NCBI RefSeq assembly: GCF_900086585.1
Contig: NZ_FLKM01000008.1
Location: 1,116,001-1,180,000 of the forward strand
Reading direction: 5' to 3'
Length of the DNA: 64,000 nucleotides
Source: Emergencia timonensis
GTDB lineage: Bacteria > Bacillota > Clostridia > Peptostreptococcales > Anaerovoracaceae
The translations under genes were made by a program, and so were the position numbers. Below the pieces are notes generated by a model that saw only the letters and a list, made by a program, of their open reading frames with translations, made no database searches and was not told where the DNA came from. Shown here piece after piece: positions 32,759 to 42,221 of the stretch. The first letter of the stretch is position 1. Each line of letters starts with the position of its first letter.

Positions 32759-34153
32759 ATGGCAGAAGAGAAATTCTACGCAAAAGGACCTGGCAACGAA
32801 GGTTATATCAAGAACCTGGAAGTCCAGTCCTTCTGCAATCTGGACGGCGAATGCGGCATGTTCCAGATGGCTTTATATAAGACGGAAGAAGGTAAATACT
32901 ACCTTTACGGCGCCTGCTTCGGCGGCACCAAGAACGGCGTCATGATCAGTGACGTGACAGACCCGAAGAATCCGCAGTTCATCAAGCATTTTCAGCTGGT
33001 AGATCCGAAGGAATATCCGACGACCACCACGCCGAAGCTGCAGATTGCAGATGACTTGATGATTTGCGCCATGAGCGCAGGCTCCGGCCCTGACGCGCTG
33101 GTGGACCAGTCTGAACTGAAGAACATGAAGTGTGAGGTGGGCATCAGGATTTACAGCCTCAAAGAAGACCCGCTGAACCCGAAATTTCTGGGTTACTGGG
33201 ACTGCGGCGTACCCCACTCCATCGGCGTACATCGCTTTATGTATAACGGAGGCAGATATGTCCATCTTTCCTGCGAATCGGACCGCTTTGAGGGCACGAT
33301 TTACAGAATCGTCGATATCGCGGATCCGACTAATCCCGTAGAAGCGGGCAACTGGTGGTCTCCGGAGCAGTTCGTAGACGGATATCCCGGCAGAACCGTG
33401 GATCATACGGCGCCGCATGTGCCGGCTTTCATGGACAAAGGCTGGATGCACGGACCTCCGTTTGTCAGAGACGGCAAAGCTTACCTGGGTTACTGCGGAG
33501 ACGGTCTCTATGTCCTGGACGTAGAGGATATGACACGCCCTAAGTGTCTGGGAAATCTGCGGTTCATGCCGGCTTTCTGCAGCGAACTGGCTGGAGCCAG
33601 GACCCATACGGCGCTGCCGCTGCCTGGAAGAGATCTGGTAGTAGTAACCAACGAGGGTGAAAGATTCCAGTTCTTCCCAGCAGATAAGAAACTGGCGCCG
33701 CAGGCAATGAACAACATCCACATGGTGGACGTCAGCAATCCGGCAAAACCGACCCTCATCGCACAGTTCCCATATCCGGAAGTCCCGGAGGACTTCCCTT
33801 ATCAGAATTTCAATGTGATGCAGAGAGTCAATGCGGGACCGTTCGGACCCCATAACCTTCACGAGCCGATGGATGGAAAACCGTGGCTGGAGCAGAGAGG
33901 GGACAGAGTCTACTGCTGTTACTTCCACGCGGGACTCAGAGTCTACGATGTGAGCGATCCCTATTACATCAAAGAAATCGCTTACTTTATTCCGCCGAAT
34001 CCAAATAAGAAGCCGGAAGAATCCTACTTCCCTGGCTTCCCTGGACCGCGCAATGCGACGACGGAAGACTGCATTGTGGACGACAGAGGCAATATCATCA
34101 TCGATGCTCTTGACGACGGATTCTATATTCTGAGGATGAAAGAAGACAAATAG
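32759..34153 (+). CDS. LVIVD-repeat beta-propeller protein, histidine-rich
   Basis: 464-residue protein with LVIVD-type repeats (YVLDVEDMTRPK, HMVDVSNPAKP, RVYDVSDPYYIK, MISDVTDPKNP), predicted beta-propeller. Conserved-looking histidines recur at strand starts: H152, H157, H216, H220, H231, H283, H365, H368, H390, compatible with a metal site at the propeller centre. No signal peptide or Tat motif, so cytoplasmic. Preceded by GGAAGGAGACAAT. LVIVD proteins are mostly uncharacterised; the cluster context suggests it is an enzyme or partner in conversion of the compound imported by the MFS protein. That role is inference. Confidence 0.75.
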   Translation: MAEEKFYAKGPGNEGYIKNLEVQSFCNLDGECGMFQMALYKTEEGKYYLYGACFGGTKNGVMISDVTDPKNPQFIKHFQLVDPKEYPTTTTPKLQIADDLMICAMSAGSGPDALVDQSELKNMKCEVGIRIYSLKEDPLNPKFLGYWDCGVPHSIGVHRFMYNGGRYVHLSCESDRFEGTIYRIVDIADPTNPVEAGNWWSPEQFVDGYPGRTVDHTAPHVPAFMDKGWMHGPPFVRDGKAYLGYCGDGLYVLDVEDMTRPKCLGNLRFMPAFCSELAGARTHTALPLPGRDLVVVTNEGERFQFFPADKKLAPQAMNNIHMVDVSNPAKPTLIAQFPYPEVPEDFPYQNFNVMQRVNAGPFGPHNLHEPMDGKPWLEQRGDRVYCCYFHAGLRVYDVSDPYYIKEIAYFIPPNPNKKPEESYFPGFPGPRNATTEDCIVDDRGNIIIDALDDGFYILRMKEDK

Positions 34154-34179
34154 TTTCTATAGCGATCTGTTCACTCAAT

Positions 34180-34234
34180 AAAAAAATCAGGACTGGAAGC
34201 TTCATTTGGAGATTCCGGTTCTGATTTTTTATTT
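34180..34234 (+). terminator. Terminator of the LysR-associated cluster
   Basis: AAAAAATCAG (34181-34190) pairs with CTGATTTTTT (34221-34230), with an inner GGAA/TTCC stem, and a T-run follows. Confidence 0.9.
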
Positions 34235-34300
34235 TAGAAGGGCATCAGGGGTGACTTTCTTATGAGTGCAAAAAAAACGGCTTTTGAGCACAATCCTCAA

Positions 34301-34329
34301 TTGACATATGCTTGCCTAAATGATAACTT
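34301..34329 (+). promoter_or_regulatory. Probable promoter of the diguanylate cyclase gene
   Basis: TTGACA (34301-34306), 17-bp spacer, TAACTT (34324-34329). It lies about 40 bases before the ATG. Confidence 0.5.
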
Positions 34330-34365
34330 TAATATAGATAGATAGAAAGTGTGGAAAGATAGAGT

Positions 34366-36027
34366 ATGAAGAGAAAATGCAGCCTGAAAAGTTTGATGAT
34401 TGCAATTTTCCTATTGTGTGCCGTAATTTGCGCTGTGGGAGTCATTAAGATGGACACTTTTCCAAATCAGAGGATACCGCTCATGACGAAACCGGCTTTT
34501 GAAAAGGGGTGGACATACCAAGCAGGGGGCAGGCAGGGAACGGTGGACAGTTTTCCCTTCCATCGAAAAGATAAAACTGATACGCTGGTTTTAACTGCGG
34601 AGCTTCCCCACCTGGATGGCAGCGAGTACCTGTCTTTTTCCAATCAATATACCAGCTGCCAGGTCTTTGTGGACAGTGTGAAGATATTCGACTACGGGGA
34701 GGAAACAACGGCGCCTTTTGGCTCTATGCTGGGCAACGTGTCGTGCAATGTACCGCTGAAGAGTCAGTACAGTGGAAAGACGATTTCTATCCGTTTTGAG
34801 AAACAATACAGTTTTGCCGGTTTCAGTGTAGAGGAAATGCTCTTGGGCACAGGCAGTGAGATCCGCTTCTACTATGCGAAGGCTAACGTCGGGGTATTGG
34901 CTTGTACCCTGCTGATGGCCATCATTGCGGTCGCCATGTTTATTCTGTACCTGGTGCAGAAGGCAAAGCGATTTAAATACAATTATAGACTGTTTTTACA
35001 TTTGAGTGTCGTCGCCTTCACAGGAGCGATGTGGATTCTGACAGATTCTCTGCTGCCGCAGTTCTTTTTGGGCAGCACCATTATCATTACAGTCCTGTCT
35101 TTTTGGTCGTTTATGGCTATGCCCATACCCGTCGTCAATATTGTGGCCGATTTCTGTAATCATGGGAAGAAAGGTCTGCATCTTGCCCAGATGGTGATCC
35201 TTCTCAATATGATCGTACAGACCTTGCTCTATATGCTCAACTTGGCGGATTTTCCCCAGATGCTGCTGGCCACTCACTTGATTTTAGTCTTTGCATTGAT
35301 TTGTATTGTCTACGCCCTCATCAGGGAATGCAAAAGCAGAGAAGCCCGGTTTACCAATGATATTTTATTTGCAATCTTTGTGCTGGTTCTCTTCGGCCTT
35401 GTCGCCTTAGCAGACTTCTATGTGTCGGGAACCAGCAACAACAACAGTCTGTATTATCGCTGGGGCATCATCATTTTTGTCCTCCTTCTGACTGTGGTCA
35501 ACATCAAGAGAATGGGCGTATTTCTGGAAGAGTGGGAGCAGAATCGCGTGCTCAGCAAATTGGCTTTCACGGACATCATGACCAAGACTAGCAATCGCTC
35601 GGCTTATGAACGTTATATGGACGACAAAGCCGGCTGCGACGTAAAGAAGGCAAACTTGTCGTTCATCTTGATCGATCTTAACGATTTGAAAAAGGTAAAC
35701 GACACTTATGGACACAGCGCCGGAGATCAGGTACTCATCGACGCTGCGCGTTGCATTAAAAAAGTCTTAGGAAATGTGGGCGATGTGTACAGAATAGGCG
35801 GAGATGAGTTTGTAGTAATTATAGAAGGAAAAGACGTGGACGGCCAGGCGTATCAGGCAAAGCTGACAGAAGAAATTGAAAAAAGCAATCACAAGGCAAA
35901 GTATCCCTTTACGATGGCTTTTGGCTTCGCGTCAGCGAAAGCTGAGGGCTGCAATGATCTGAAAGAACTGCAGAAAAAAGCTGATCTGAACATGTATCTG
36001 GATAAACAGAACTATAAAAAGCAATAG
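34366..36027 (+). CDS. Membrane GGDEF diguanylate cyclase with extracytoplasmic sensor
   Basis: 553-residue membrane protein that should make cyclic di-GMP from two GTP. A signal-anchor (residues ~10-28) leads to an external beta-rich domain (~30-170), then seven or so membrane helices as in 7TMR-DISM sensors, then a GGDEF domain with the intact catalytic motif RIGGDEF (GGDEF at 478-482). The RxxD inhibitory site normally placed just upstream of GGDEF is absent, so product feedback is probably weak. Its product is the ligand of the two riboswitches at 612 and 7286. No EAL phosphodiesterase is in the window. Confidence 0.92.
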   Translation: MKRKCSLKSLMIAIFLLCAVICAVGVIKMDTFPNQRIPLMTKPAFEKGWTYQAGGRQGTVDSFPFHRKDKTDTLVLTAELPHLDGSEYLSFSNQYTSCQVFVDSVKIFDYGEETTAPFGSMLGNVSCNVPLKSQYSGKTISIRFEKQYSFAGFSVEEMLLGTGSEIRFYYAKANVGVLACTLLMAIIAVAMFILYLVQKAKRFKYNYRLFLHLSVVAFTGAMWILTDSLLPQFFLGSTIIITVLSFWSFMAMPIPVVNIVADFCNHGKKGLHLAQMVILLNMIVQTLLYMLNLADFPQMLLATHLILVFALICIVYALIRECKSREARFTNDILFAIFVLVLFGLVALADFYVSGTSNNNSLYYRWGIIIFVLLLTVVNIKRMGVFLEEWEQNRVLSKLAFTDIMTKTSNRSAYERYMDDKAGCDVKKANLSFILIDLNDLKKVNDTYGHSAGDQVLIDAARCIKKVLGNVGDVYRIGGDEFVVIIEGKDVDGQAYQAKLTEEIEKSNHKAKYPFTMAFGFASAKAEGCNDLKELQKKADLNMYLDKQNYKKQ

Positions 36028-36054
36028 AGGCGGCCTGCCGGCCGCCTCTTTTTG
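36026..36054 (+). terminator. Intrinsic terminator after the diguanylate cyclase
   Basis: AGAGGCGGCC (36026-36035) pairs perfectly with GGCCGCCTCT (36040-36049) around TGCC, followed by TTTTT. Confidence 0.95.
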
Positions 36055-36167
36055 TTGCTGCAGCGTCAAAATTATGGGCATTCATCAATTAAATAGAGAA
36101 AAAAATAGGGATTTATGGTATACTATAATGGATTATAACTAGAAATAAGATGAAAGAGGATTTAAAT

Positions 36168-36464
36168 ATGATATCAAGCAAACAGAGAAGCTATTTAAGG
36201 GGACTTGCGCAGCAGGTCGACCCTACAGTATATATTGGAAAACAGGGACTTACGGAGAATGTGATTAAGGAAATCGACACAGGACTGAACTGCCGCGAGC
36301 TTGTAAAAGTCAAGCTGCAGGAAGGTGCCGACTTGAGTCCTAAAGACGTAGCCGACGATATGGCAGAGAAGCTGAAGGCAGAATTTGTACAGGCAATCGG
36401 CAGAAAATTTGTCTTATACAGAGAATCGAAGGATAACAAGCAGATTGAACTGCCGAAGAAATAG
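36168..36464 (+). CDS. yhbY: YhbY family CRM-domain RNA-binding protein
   Basis: 98-residue CRM-domain protein that associates with pre-50S ribosomal particles in known homologues. Signature: LRGLAQQVDPTVYIGKQGLT, then ELVKVKL and AIGRKFVLYRE. ATG 36168 follows AGAGGA with an 8-base spacer; the ATG at 36150 has none. Promoter-like TGGTATACTATAAT lies at about 36116-36129. First gene of a run with truA, a dCMP deaminase, tagO and a MATE gene. Confidence 0.9.
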   Translation: MISSKQRSYLRGLAQQVDPTVYIGKQGLTENVIKEIDTGLNCRELVKVKLQEGADLSPKDVADDMAEKLKAEFVQAIGRKFVLYRESKDNKQIELPKK

Positions 36465-36466
36465 AC

Positions 36467-37261
36467 ATGGAAAGAAATATTCTGCTGACAATAGAATATG
36501 ACGGCACCAACTTCTGCGGCTGGCAGAGACAGCCAGGTCTTCGTACAGTCCAGGGCCAGTTGGAACAGGCTTTGACGAAGGTCTGCGGCAAAGAAATCAC
36601 GCTAAACGGGACCAGCCGCACCGACGCTGGCGTACACGCTTTGGGGCAGCGGGCTTCTTTTAGAGGAGAGTTTGGCATTCCTACGGACAGGATTATGCTG
36701 GCAGTGAATAATCTGCTCTGCGGCGGCATGAATGTTAGAGGCAAGTGCGCAGATGTGTGTATCCGCGATGTGAGAGAAATGCCGGCAGATTTTCACGCCC
36801 GCTTTGATTCCAAAGGAAAGAAATACCGCTATATCATCAGAAACAGCGGGGAAATGGACGTCTTTGCCCGCAATTACTGCTATCAGATAAAAAGCCCGCT
36901 GAATCTTGCGGCTATGCAGGAAGCGGCCGCTTTGATCGTCGGCACCCATGATTTTGCCTGTTTCCAGGCGGCAGGCGGCAATCCCCGGGAAACCACAGTG
37001 AGAACAGTGTTCAGCCTGGATGTTTTTCGCAGAGAAGTCGGGGATATCGCAATCGAAATCACTGGCGACGGATTCCTCTACAACATGGTGAGAATCATCG
37101 CGGGAACCCTGGTCGAAGTGGGACAGGGCAAAAAAAGGCCCCAGGAGATTTCCTCCATCATTACGAGCAAGGAGAGACAAAGGGCGGGACACACGGCTCC
37201 GCCAGAAGGATTATATCTAGTAGAAATTTATTATGGAGAGTTATATGAAAGAGAGGCATGA
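36467..37261 (+). CDS. truA: tRNA pseudouridine synthase A
   Basis: 264-residue enzyme that converts uridine to pseudouridine at positions 38-40 of tRNA anticodon arms. Catalytic aspartate in [12 protein letters not shown] (near residue 52); further family elements are [30 protein letters not shown] and [16 protein letters not shown]. It begins 2 bases after yhbY, so translation is probably coupled. Its stop overlaps the region of possible starts of the next gene. Confidence 0.94.
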   Translation: MERNILLTIEYDGTNFCGWQRQPGLRTVQGQLEQALTKVCGKEITLNGTSRTDAGVHALGQRASFRGEFGIPTDRIMLAVNNLLCGGMNVRGKCADVCIRDVREMPADFHARFDSKGKKYRYIIRNSGEMDVFARNYCYQIKSPLNLAAMQEAAALIVGTHDFACFQAAGGNPRETTVRTVFSLDVFRREVGDIAIEITGDGFLYNMVRIIAGTLVEVGQGKKRPQEISSIITSKERQRAGHTAPPEGLYLVEIYYGELYEREA

Positions 37262-37265
37262 AGAA

Positions 37266-37730
37266 ATGGTTCAGATTGTTGACGACAGACCCAGCTGGGA
37301 CGAGTATTTTATGCAGATGGCACAGCTCACAGCACAGAGATCTACTTGTCTGCGCAGAAAGGTAGGAGCGGTTATCGTCAAGGACAAGCATATTATCGCC
37401 ACAGGCTATAACGGAGCGCCGAGAGGCCTCAAGCACTGCGTCGAGCTGGGCGGCTGCCTCAGAGAGAAGCTGAAGATCCCCTCAGGTCAGAGACACGAGC
37501 TCTGCAGAGCCCTTCATGCGGAACAGAATGCCATCATACAGGCGGCGACGCTGGGGCAGAGCATAGAAGACGGAACCATTTATATCACACATCAGCCTTG
37601 TGCAATTTGTGCAAAGATGATAATTAACGCAGGATTGAAGAGAATAGTAGTAAAAGAAGGATATCCAGACGATCTTTCTGTAGAAATTCTGGATGAGGCA
37701 GGACTGAAGATCGTGATGCTGGATAAATAG
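37266..37730 (+). CDS. dCMP deaminase (ComEB-type)
   Basis: 154-residue zinc-dependent deaminase converting dCMP to dUMP for dTTP synthesis. Zinc and catalytic motifs are HAEQNAI (His and catalytic Glu) and PCAICAKMI; the N-terminal [19 protein letters not shown] is typical. I chose ATG 37266 (GAGAGG nine bases upstream, just after the truA stop); ATGs at 37233 and 37245 would add 11 or 7 residues inside truA. Fits the housekeeping operon. Confidence 0.88.
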   Translation: MVQIVDDRPSWDEYFMQMAQLTAQRSTCLRRKVGAVIVKDKHIIATGYNGAPRGLKHCVELGGCLREKLKIPSGQRHELCRALHAEQNAIIQAATLGQSIEDGTIYITHQPCAICAKMIINAGLKRIVVKEGYPDDLSVEILDEAGLKIVMLDK

Positions 37731-37758
37731 ACAGACTAGGAGATGTTGAAATAGTATT

Positions 37759-38880
37759 ATGGAAATTACTAGGATTACATTACTGGCAGCCTTTGTTACT
37801 TCCTTTGTACTGGCGCTGATTTTTTCGCCAGTGGCGATGAAGCTTGCGCCCAAGATTGGAGCCATGGACGTACCAAAGGACGCCAGAAGAATGCATTCAA
37901 AAGCGATGCCGCGTTTTGGCGGATTGGCCATCTTTATAGGGACCATCGCGTCGCTGTTGATCTACGCAGGTGATAACGAAAAAATAGTTGCGGTTGCTGT
38001 AGGCGGTACTTTGATTTACCTATTGGGGATAATAGACGATTTGGTGAATCTGGATGCGAAAATTAAATTTGCGGGCCAGACCCTCGTAGCGGTTCTCATG
38101 TATTACATGGGTCTGCAGATTAAATTTATCAGCAATTATTTCGGGGAAGGCGCGCTGCATTTTGGTACAGCGATGTGTTTTATCGTTACAATCCTTTGGA
38201 TTGTGGGTATTACAAATACGATCAATCTGATCGACGGATTAGATGGACTGGCTGCTGGAACGGCCTCCATTGCTGCCCTCTGTATCGCTTATGTGGCTTA
38301 CATTCACGGCGATGAATACGGCATGATGGTGGTCTGCCTAGCCATGCTGGCGCTGGCTGGCGGGTGCATCGGATTCCTGCCGTTCAACTTTTATCCGGCA
38401 AAGATTTTTATGGGTGACGGCGGGTCCTTATTTCTCGGTTTTATGATGGCGGCGCTCTCTGTAGTAGGCCCGTTAAAACGTTCCACGGTAATTGCTGTGG
38501 TAGTGCCTGTCATCGTCTTGGGCATTCCTATCTTTGATACCTTTTTTGCCATCGTGCGCAGAGTCATCAACAGAAGGCCCATTATGGAAGCTGATAAAGG
38601 CCACCTGCACCACAAACTGATGGCTTCGGGTTATGGACAGCGGAGAGCAGTTCTGATGCTTTACGGCATCAGTGCGATTATGGGTATGGCGGCAGTTTTG
38701 ATCAGCCGCGAGCTCTATAAGGATTCCTTTGTCCTCGTAGCTATTGCGGCAATTTATCTCTATGTGTTTTTGACAGATCCCAACCACAAGATGCCGCAGA
38801 TTAAAGCCGTAAATATTGCAAAAGAAGAACGAAAAGAAGAAAAACAGGAGATGCAGTGTCAAGACCAGAAGGAAGAATAG
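37759..38880 (+). CDS. tagO: Undecaprenyl-phosphate GlcNAc-1-phosphate transferase (TagO/WecA family)
   Basis: 373-residue polytopic membrane enzyme that attaches GlcNAc-1-P to undecaprenyl phosphate, the first step of teichoic acid or related wall-polymer synthesis. Motifs: MPRFGGLAIF, GIIDDLVNLD, NTINLIDGLDGLA, KIFMGDGGSLFLG and the C-terminal HLHHKLMASG. A charged, Lys/Glu-rich cytoplasmic tail ends the protein and overlaps the start of the MATE gene. It lies 28 bases after the dCMP deaminase gene. Confidence 0.92.
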   Translation: MEITRITLLAAFVTSFVLALIFSPVAMKLAPKIGAMDVPKDARRMHSKAMPRFGGLAIFIGTIASLLIYAGDNEKIVAVAVGGTLIYLLGIIDDLVNLDAKIKFAGQTLVAVLMYYMGLQIKFISNYFGEGALHFGTAMCFIVTILWIVGITNTINLIDGLDGLAAGTASIAALCIAYVAYIHGDEYGMMVVCLAMLALAGGCIGFLPFNFYPAKIFMGDGGSLFLGFMMAALSVVGPLKRSTVIAVVVPVIVLGIPIFDTFFAIVRRVINRRPIMEADKGHLHHKLMASGYGQRRAVLMLYGISAIMGMAAVLISRELYKDSFVLVAIAAIYLYVFLTDPNHKMPQIKAVNIAKEERKEEKQEMQCQDQKEE

Positions 38881-40229
38881 AGAACGAAAACCGGCAGCTT
38901 TACAAAAAGCTGGCAAGAATAGCAGTGCCTATTTCCATTCAGGGCGTAGTCTCTGCTACGCTGAATCTGATAGACAACTTGATGGTCGGATTTCTGGGAG
39001 AAGCCGACCTGGCGGCAGTGGGCATCGCCTCGCAGATTTATTTCATCCATTATCTGATACTCTATGGATTCACCAGCGGGACTGCTACCTTTATGGCTCA
39101 ATTCTATGGGGCAAAGGACTATAAGAACATTCGGAAAGTTGTAGGCTTCTCTATTGTCGTCGCTTTCTGCGTGGCCGTTGTCTTTTTTGTCTCGGCATTT
39201 TTCTTCACTGACAATATTTTGGGAATCTATTCTAATGATCCGCGTATCATAGAAATGGCTCGTCCTTATGTGAAAATCGGCACAGCGTGCTTCTTTTTTC
39301 TGGCATTTTCCGTGCCTTTGGAGATGGCATTTAAGGCTACGCAGCAGACCAGAGTTCCATTGATTGTCAGTACTGTCGTTTTCAGCACCAACACCTGCCT
39401 GAATTACATATTTATTTTCGGCAAATTTGGGGCGCCGGCTATGGGTGTAGCGGGTGCGGCACTGGCGACAGCCATTGCCAGATTCCTGGAGGTTTTAATC
39501 AGTTTGATCTTCGCCCATAGAAAAAGCAACTGTTTTCACGGCAGCTACAGAGACTTCTTTGGCTGGAAAAAAGAGATGGTTCTTAGAATTGTCAAGAACT
39601 CCATGCCGACTACACTCAATGAGCTGCTTTGGAGTGTGGGACAATCCATGTATGTAGCAGCTTTTTCTAGGATCGGCACGACAGCTTACGCCGCTTATCA
39701 GGCGGCGGCCTCCATCAACAGCATTTTTTCCTTTGCAGCGTTCAGCGTAGGCGACGCGGCTTTGATTTTAGTGGGGGAGAAGCTGGGTGAGGGTGAAAGG
39801 GAGCAGACCTATATTCTCGGAAAGAAGCTGCTGAAAATCGGCACTGTCTTGGGAATTTTGGTGGGGCTGCTGTTGGTCTTGGCGGCAAAACCGTTGGTTG
39901 GATTTTTTAGTCTGACCGCTTTGGGAAAGACCTATGCCTTTCGAATTTTAGTCATTTACGGCCTGTGCATGGGCCTGAACTTATATAATGGCATCAACAT
40001 CACCGGCACCTTGCGGGGCGGCGGTGATACGCGTTTTGCGATGATGGCGGAATGCAGCTGCGTATGGCTGGTAGCCGTACCGCTGGCGTTTTTGGCATCC
40101 CAAGTGCTGCATGTACCGATCTTTATCGCTGTTTTGATGATTAAATCAGAGGAAGTGGTAAAGTGCATCATCTTGACAAGACGATTCATTTCAAAAAAGT
40201 GGGTAAACAACGTAATTACCGGATTATAA
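38856..40229 (+). CDS. MATE-family multidrug/metabolite exporter
   Basis: 457-residue, 12-segment MATE exporter that uses Na+ or H+ gradients to expel organic cations or metabolites. Family features: N-terminal IAVPISIQGVVSATLNLIDNLMVG, mid-protein GVAGAALATAIARFLE, and ITGTLRGGGDTRFAM in the second half. It starts at GTG 38856 inside the end of tagO, 5 bases after CAGGAG, so it is coupled to the wall-polymer gene. Substrate unknown. Confidence 0.88.
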   Translation: MSRPEGRIENENRQLYKKLARIAVPISIQGVVSATLNLIDNLMVGFLGEADLAAVGIASQIYFIHYLILYGFTSGTATFMAQFYGAKDYKNIRKVVGFSIVVAFCVAVVFFVSAFFFTDNILGIYSNDPRIIEMARPYVKIGTACFFFLAFSVPLEMAFKATQQTRVPLIVSTVVFSTNTCLNYIFIFGKFGAPAMGVAGAALATAIARFLEVLISLIFAHRKSNCFHGSYRDFFGWKKEMVLRIVKNSMPTTLNELLWSVGQSMYVAAFSRIGTTAYAAYQAAASINSIFSFAAFSVGDAALILVGEKLGEGEREQTYILGKKLLKIGTVLGILVGLLLVLAAKPLVGFFSLTALGKTYAFRILVIYGLCMGLNLYNGINITGTLRGGGDTRFAMMAECSCVWLVAVPLAFLASQVLHVPIFIAVLMIKSEEVVKCIILTRRFISKKWVNNVITGL

Positions 40230-40297
40230 CGCTCTGCCCAAAGTGCCGCCGGCGTTTTGTCAGGCAGGGTTAGTCGAATAACAAGAGGGGAATAACA

Positions 40298-42136
40298 ATG
40301 CAAAAATCGAGGAATTTTAAGAGAATTATTTTAATGGTCACCATTGTGGCGATGATCGCCGTATCGGTGCCGATGGTTTCTTATGGTGATGAACAGCCGG
40401 AAACCATTAAAAAAGAGTATATTATTACTTCCAGTGGTGATTTGTCCGCCGTGAAAGCCGATGGGCACATTGTCGACGTCGTTCTTGCAGACAGTCATAC
40501 AGCGCTGATCAAAGTGGACAGCACGGCAAATTTAAGCAGCGTGCAGCAGGATTTGAAAGATGCCTTTCCTGATCTGACGATGCAGCCGAACTATGTGTAT
40601 GAATCTACCAGCGTCAACGACCCTTACTACAATCTGCAATGGGGACTTCTCAATACCTCTGGCGGCGTGGATATCGGCTTTGAAGAAGCGCAGAGTTTTA
40701 TTGAGTCAAAAAAACCGATGCTGAAAAAGACTGTCGTTGCGGTCATCGACACGGGTTTTGATTTTACGCATAATGACCTTGCGGATAACGTTTGGATCAA
40801 CAAGGATGAGATCCCAGGCAACGGCAAGGATGACGACGGAAACGGTTATGTCGACGATACTTATGGTTATGACTTTTCCTCTGGTTCATCAGTAACTCTG
40901 CGCCCTACAAGCAGTGAGTTCGAACACGGCACCCATTGTGCGGGCATCATCGGAGCCGTCAGCAACAACCACATCGGCATCACGGGAATCGGCTCGATCA
41001 CTGGCAAGGTCCAGCTGATGAACTTAAAAGTGCTGGCTGGCAGTAAAGGGGAGGGATCTTCTTTCAACTTGATTCGGGCTATCAAATATGCGGAGAACAA
41101 CGGTGCGGATATTTGTAATATCAGCATGGGTTCTTATGGCAATGACACAGCTCTTTATGCCGCGATGGCGAAATCCAATATGCTTTTCGTTTGCGCGGCA
41201 GGTAACGACGGAAAGAATCTGAACAATATGCCGGTTTATCCAGGCAGCTACGACCTGGACAATGTCATCTGCGTTGCAAATATCAAATCCGACGGAACTA
41301 TAAACCGGCTTTCTAACTACAGCAGCAGATATGTAGATTTGGCGGCGCCAGGCACGGATATCTACAGCACCGTACCGGGAGACAAATACCGCAATATGAG
41401 CGGTACTTCTATGGCGACTCCTTATGTAAGCGGCGTGGCGGCCTTACTTCACTCTTACTATAATGGAATTGGGGCATCACAGATTCGTCAGCTGATTATG
41501 GATAACACCACTTATTCCCAAAGCTTGCGAGGAAGGGTGGCGACCAGCGGTTATCTCAATGCTTATAAACCGCTGGCGGCCCATGATTCTGACGCCTTTA
41601 AACCAGATGAGACGGCGCCTGTGATTGCAGCTTCTGTGGTGGATATCGAAGGTTCCTACAAGCAGAAACTGGTGATTATGGCCACAGATGACAGTGGGGA
41701 GGTTCCGGAGGTAAGATATGCAAGGGGAGACCTTACAAAGAAGTATTTCAGGAGTGGGAAAGGTTTTGACGTAGATTTGGACGAAGAGAATACTGGCTCT
41801 AAGACCATGGGCGTACCGTCGATTTATACGATTTACGCTGTGGACTCTTCGGGCAATGACGCGCTGTATCAAGTAGAATGCACAGCCGACGCGGTGAAGA
41901 GTATCAAGCTGAACTACGTAAAGAAAACCATTAAAAAGGGAAAAACCTACAAGCTGAAGACGACGCTGTCCAAGAGCGGAACTTATGGACGAAAGGTAAC
42001 TTATACCTCATCTAAAAAGTCTGTCGCTTCGGTGTCCGGCACTGGCAAGGTCACTGCCAAGAAAAAGGGCACGGTTACGATTACGGCCAAGACTGGAAAC
42101 GGTCTGACTGCTAAGTGCAAGATCGTAGTGAAGTGA
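40298..42136 (+). CDS. Secreted subtilisin-like serine protease (S8) with C-terminal Big-2-like domain
   Basis: 612-residue exported protease. Signal peptide residues 1-30, an inhibitor-like propeptide (~38-100, ALIKVDSTANLSSVQQDL), then the subtilase domain with catalytic Asp151 (VIDTG), His210 (HGTHCAG) and Ser371 (GTSMATP). Residues ~535-612 form a bacterial Ig-like (Big-2) domain with lysine-rich strands (KTIKKGKTYKLK, VTYTSSKKSVASV), probably for wall binding. Preceded by AAGAGGGGAATAAC. Likely acts in surface-protein processing or nutrient peptide release; the target is not known. Confidence 0.92.
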   Translation: MQKSRNFKRIILMVTIVAMIAVSVPMVSYGDEQPETIKKEYIITSSGDLSAVKADGHIVDVVLADSHTALIKVDSTANLSSVQQDLKDAFPDLTMQPNYVYESTSVNDPYYNLQWGLLNTSGGVDIGFEEAQSFIESKKPMLKKTVVAVIDTGFDFTHNDLADNVWINKDEIPGNGKDDDGNGYVDDTYGYDFSSGSSVTLRPTSSEFEHGTHCAGIIGAVSNNHIGITGIGSITGKVQLMNLKVLAGSKGEGSSFNLIRAIKYAENNGADICNISMGSYGNDTALYAAMAKSNMLFVCAAGNDGKNLNNMPVYPGSYDLDNVICVANIKSDGTINRLSNYSSRYVDLAAPGTDIYSTVPGDKYRNMSGTSMATPYVSGVAALLHSYYNGIGASQIRQLIMDNTTYSQSLRGRVATSGYLNAYKPLAAHDSDAFKPDETAPVIAASVVDIEGSYKQKLVIMATDDSGEVPEVRYARGDLTKKYFRSGKGFDVDLDEENTGSKTMGVPSIYTIYAVDSSGNDALYQVECTADAVKSIKLNYVKKTIKKGKTYKLKTTLSKSGTYGRKVTYTSSKKSVASVSGTGKVTAKKKGTVTITAKTGNGLTAKCKIVVK

Positions 42137-42149
42137 GAAAATGAATAGA

Positions 42150-42188
42150 TAAAAAAACTGCGGACCGAAGATGGTTCGCAGTTTTTAG
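42150..42188. terminator. Terminator between the subtilase and the convergent PhzF gene
   Basis: AAAAAACTGCG with ACC pairs with GGT and CGCAGTTTTT; flanking A and T runs make it usable in both directions. Confidence 0.88.
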
Positions 42189-42221
42189 TTGCAGTGAGAT
42201 TTGTAGGTGCAGGGTTGTATA

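Noticed and set aside
28208..34153. Known gut reductase clusters (bilirubin reductase, catechol dehydroxylase, equol genes)
   Set aside because: The cluster has no old-yellow-enzyme, molybdopterin or short-chain reductase genes that define those pathways.
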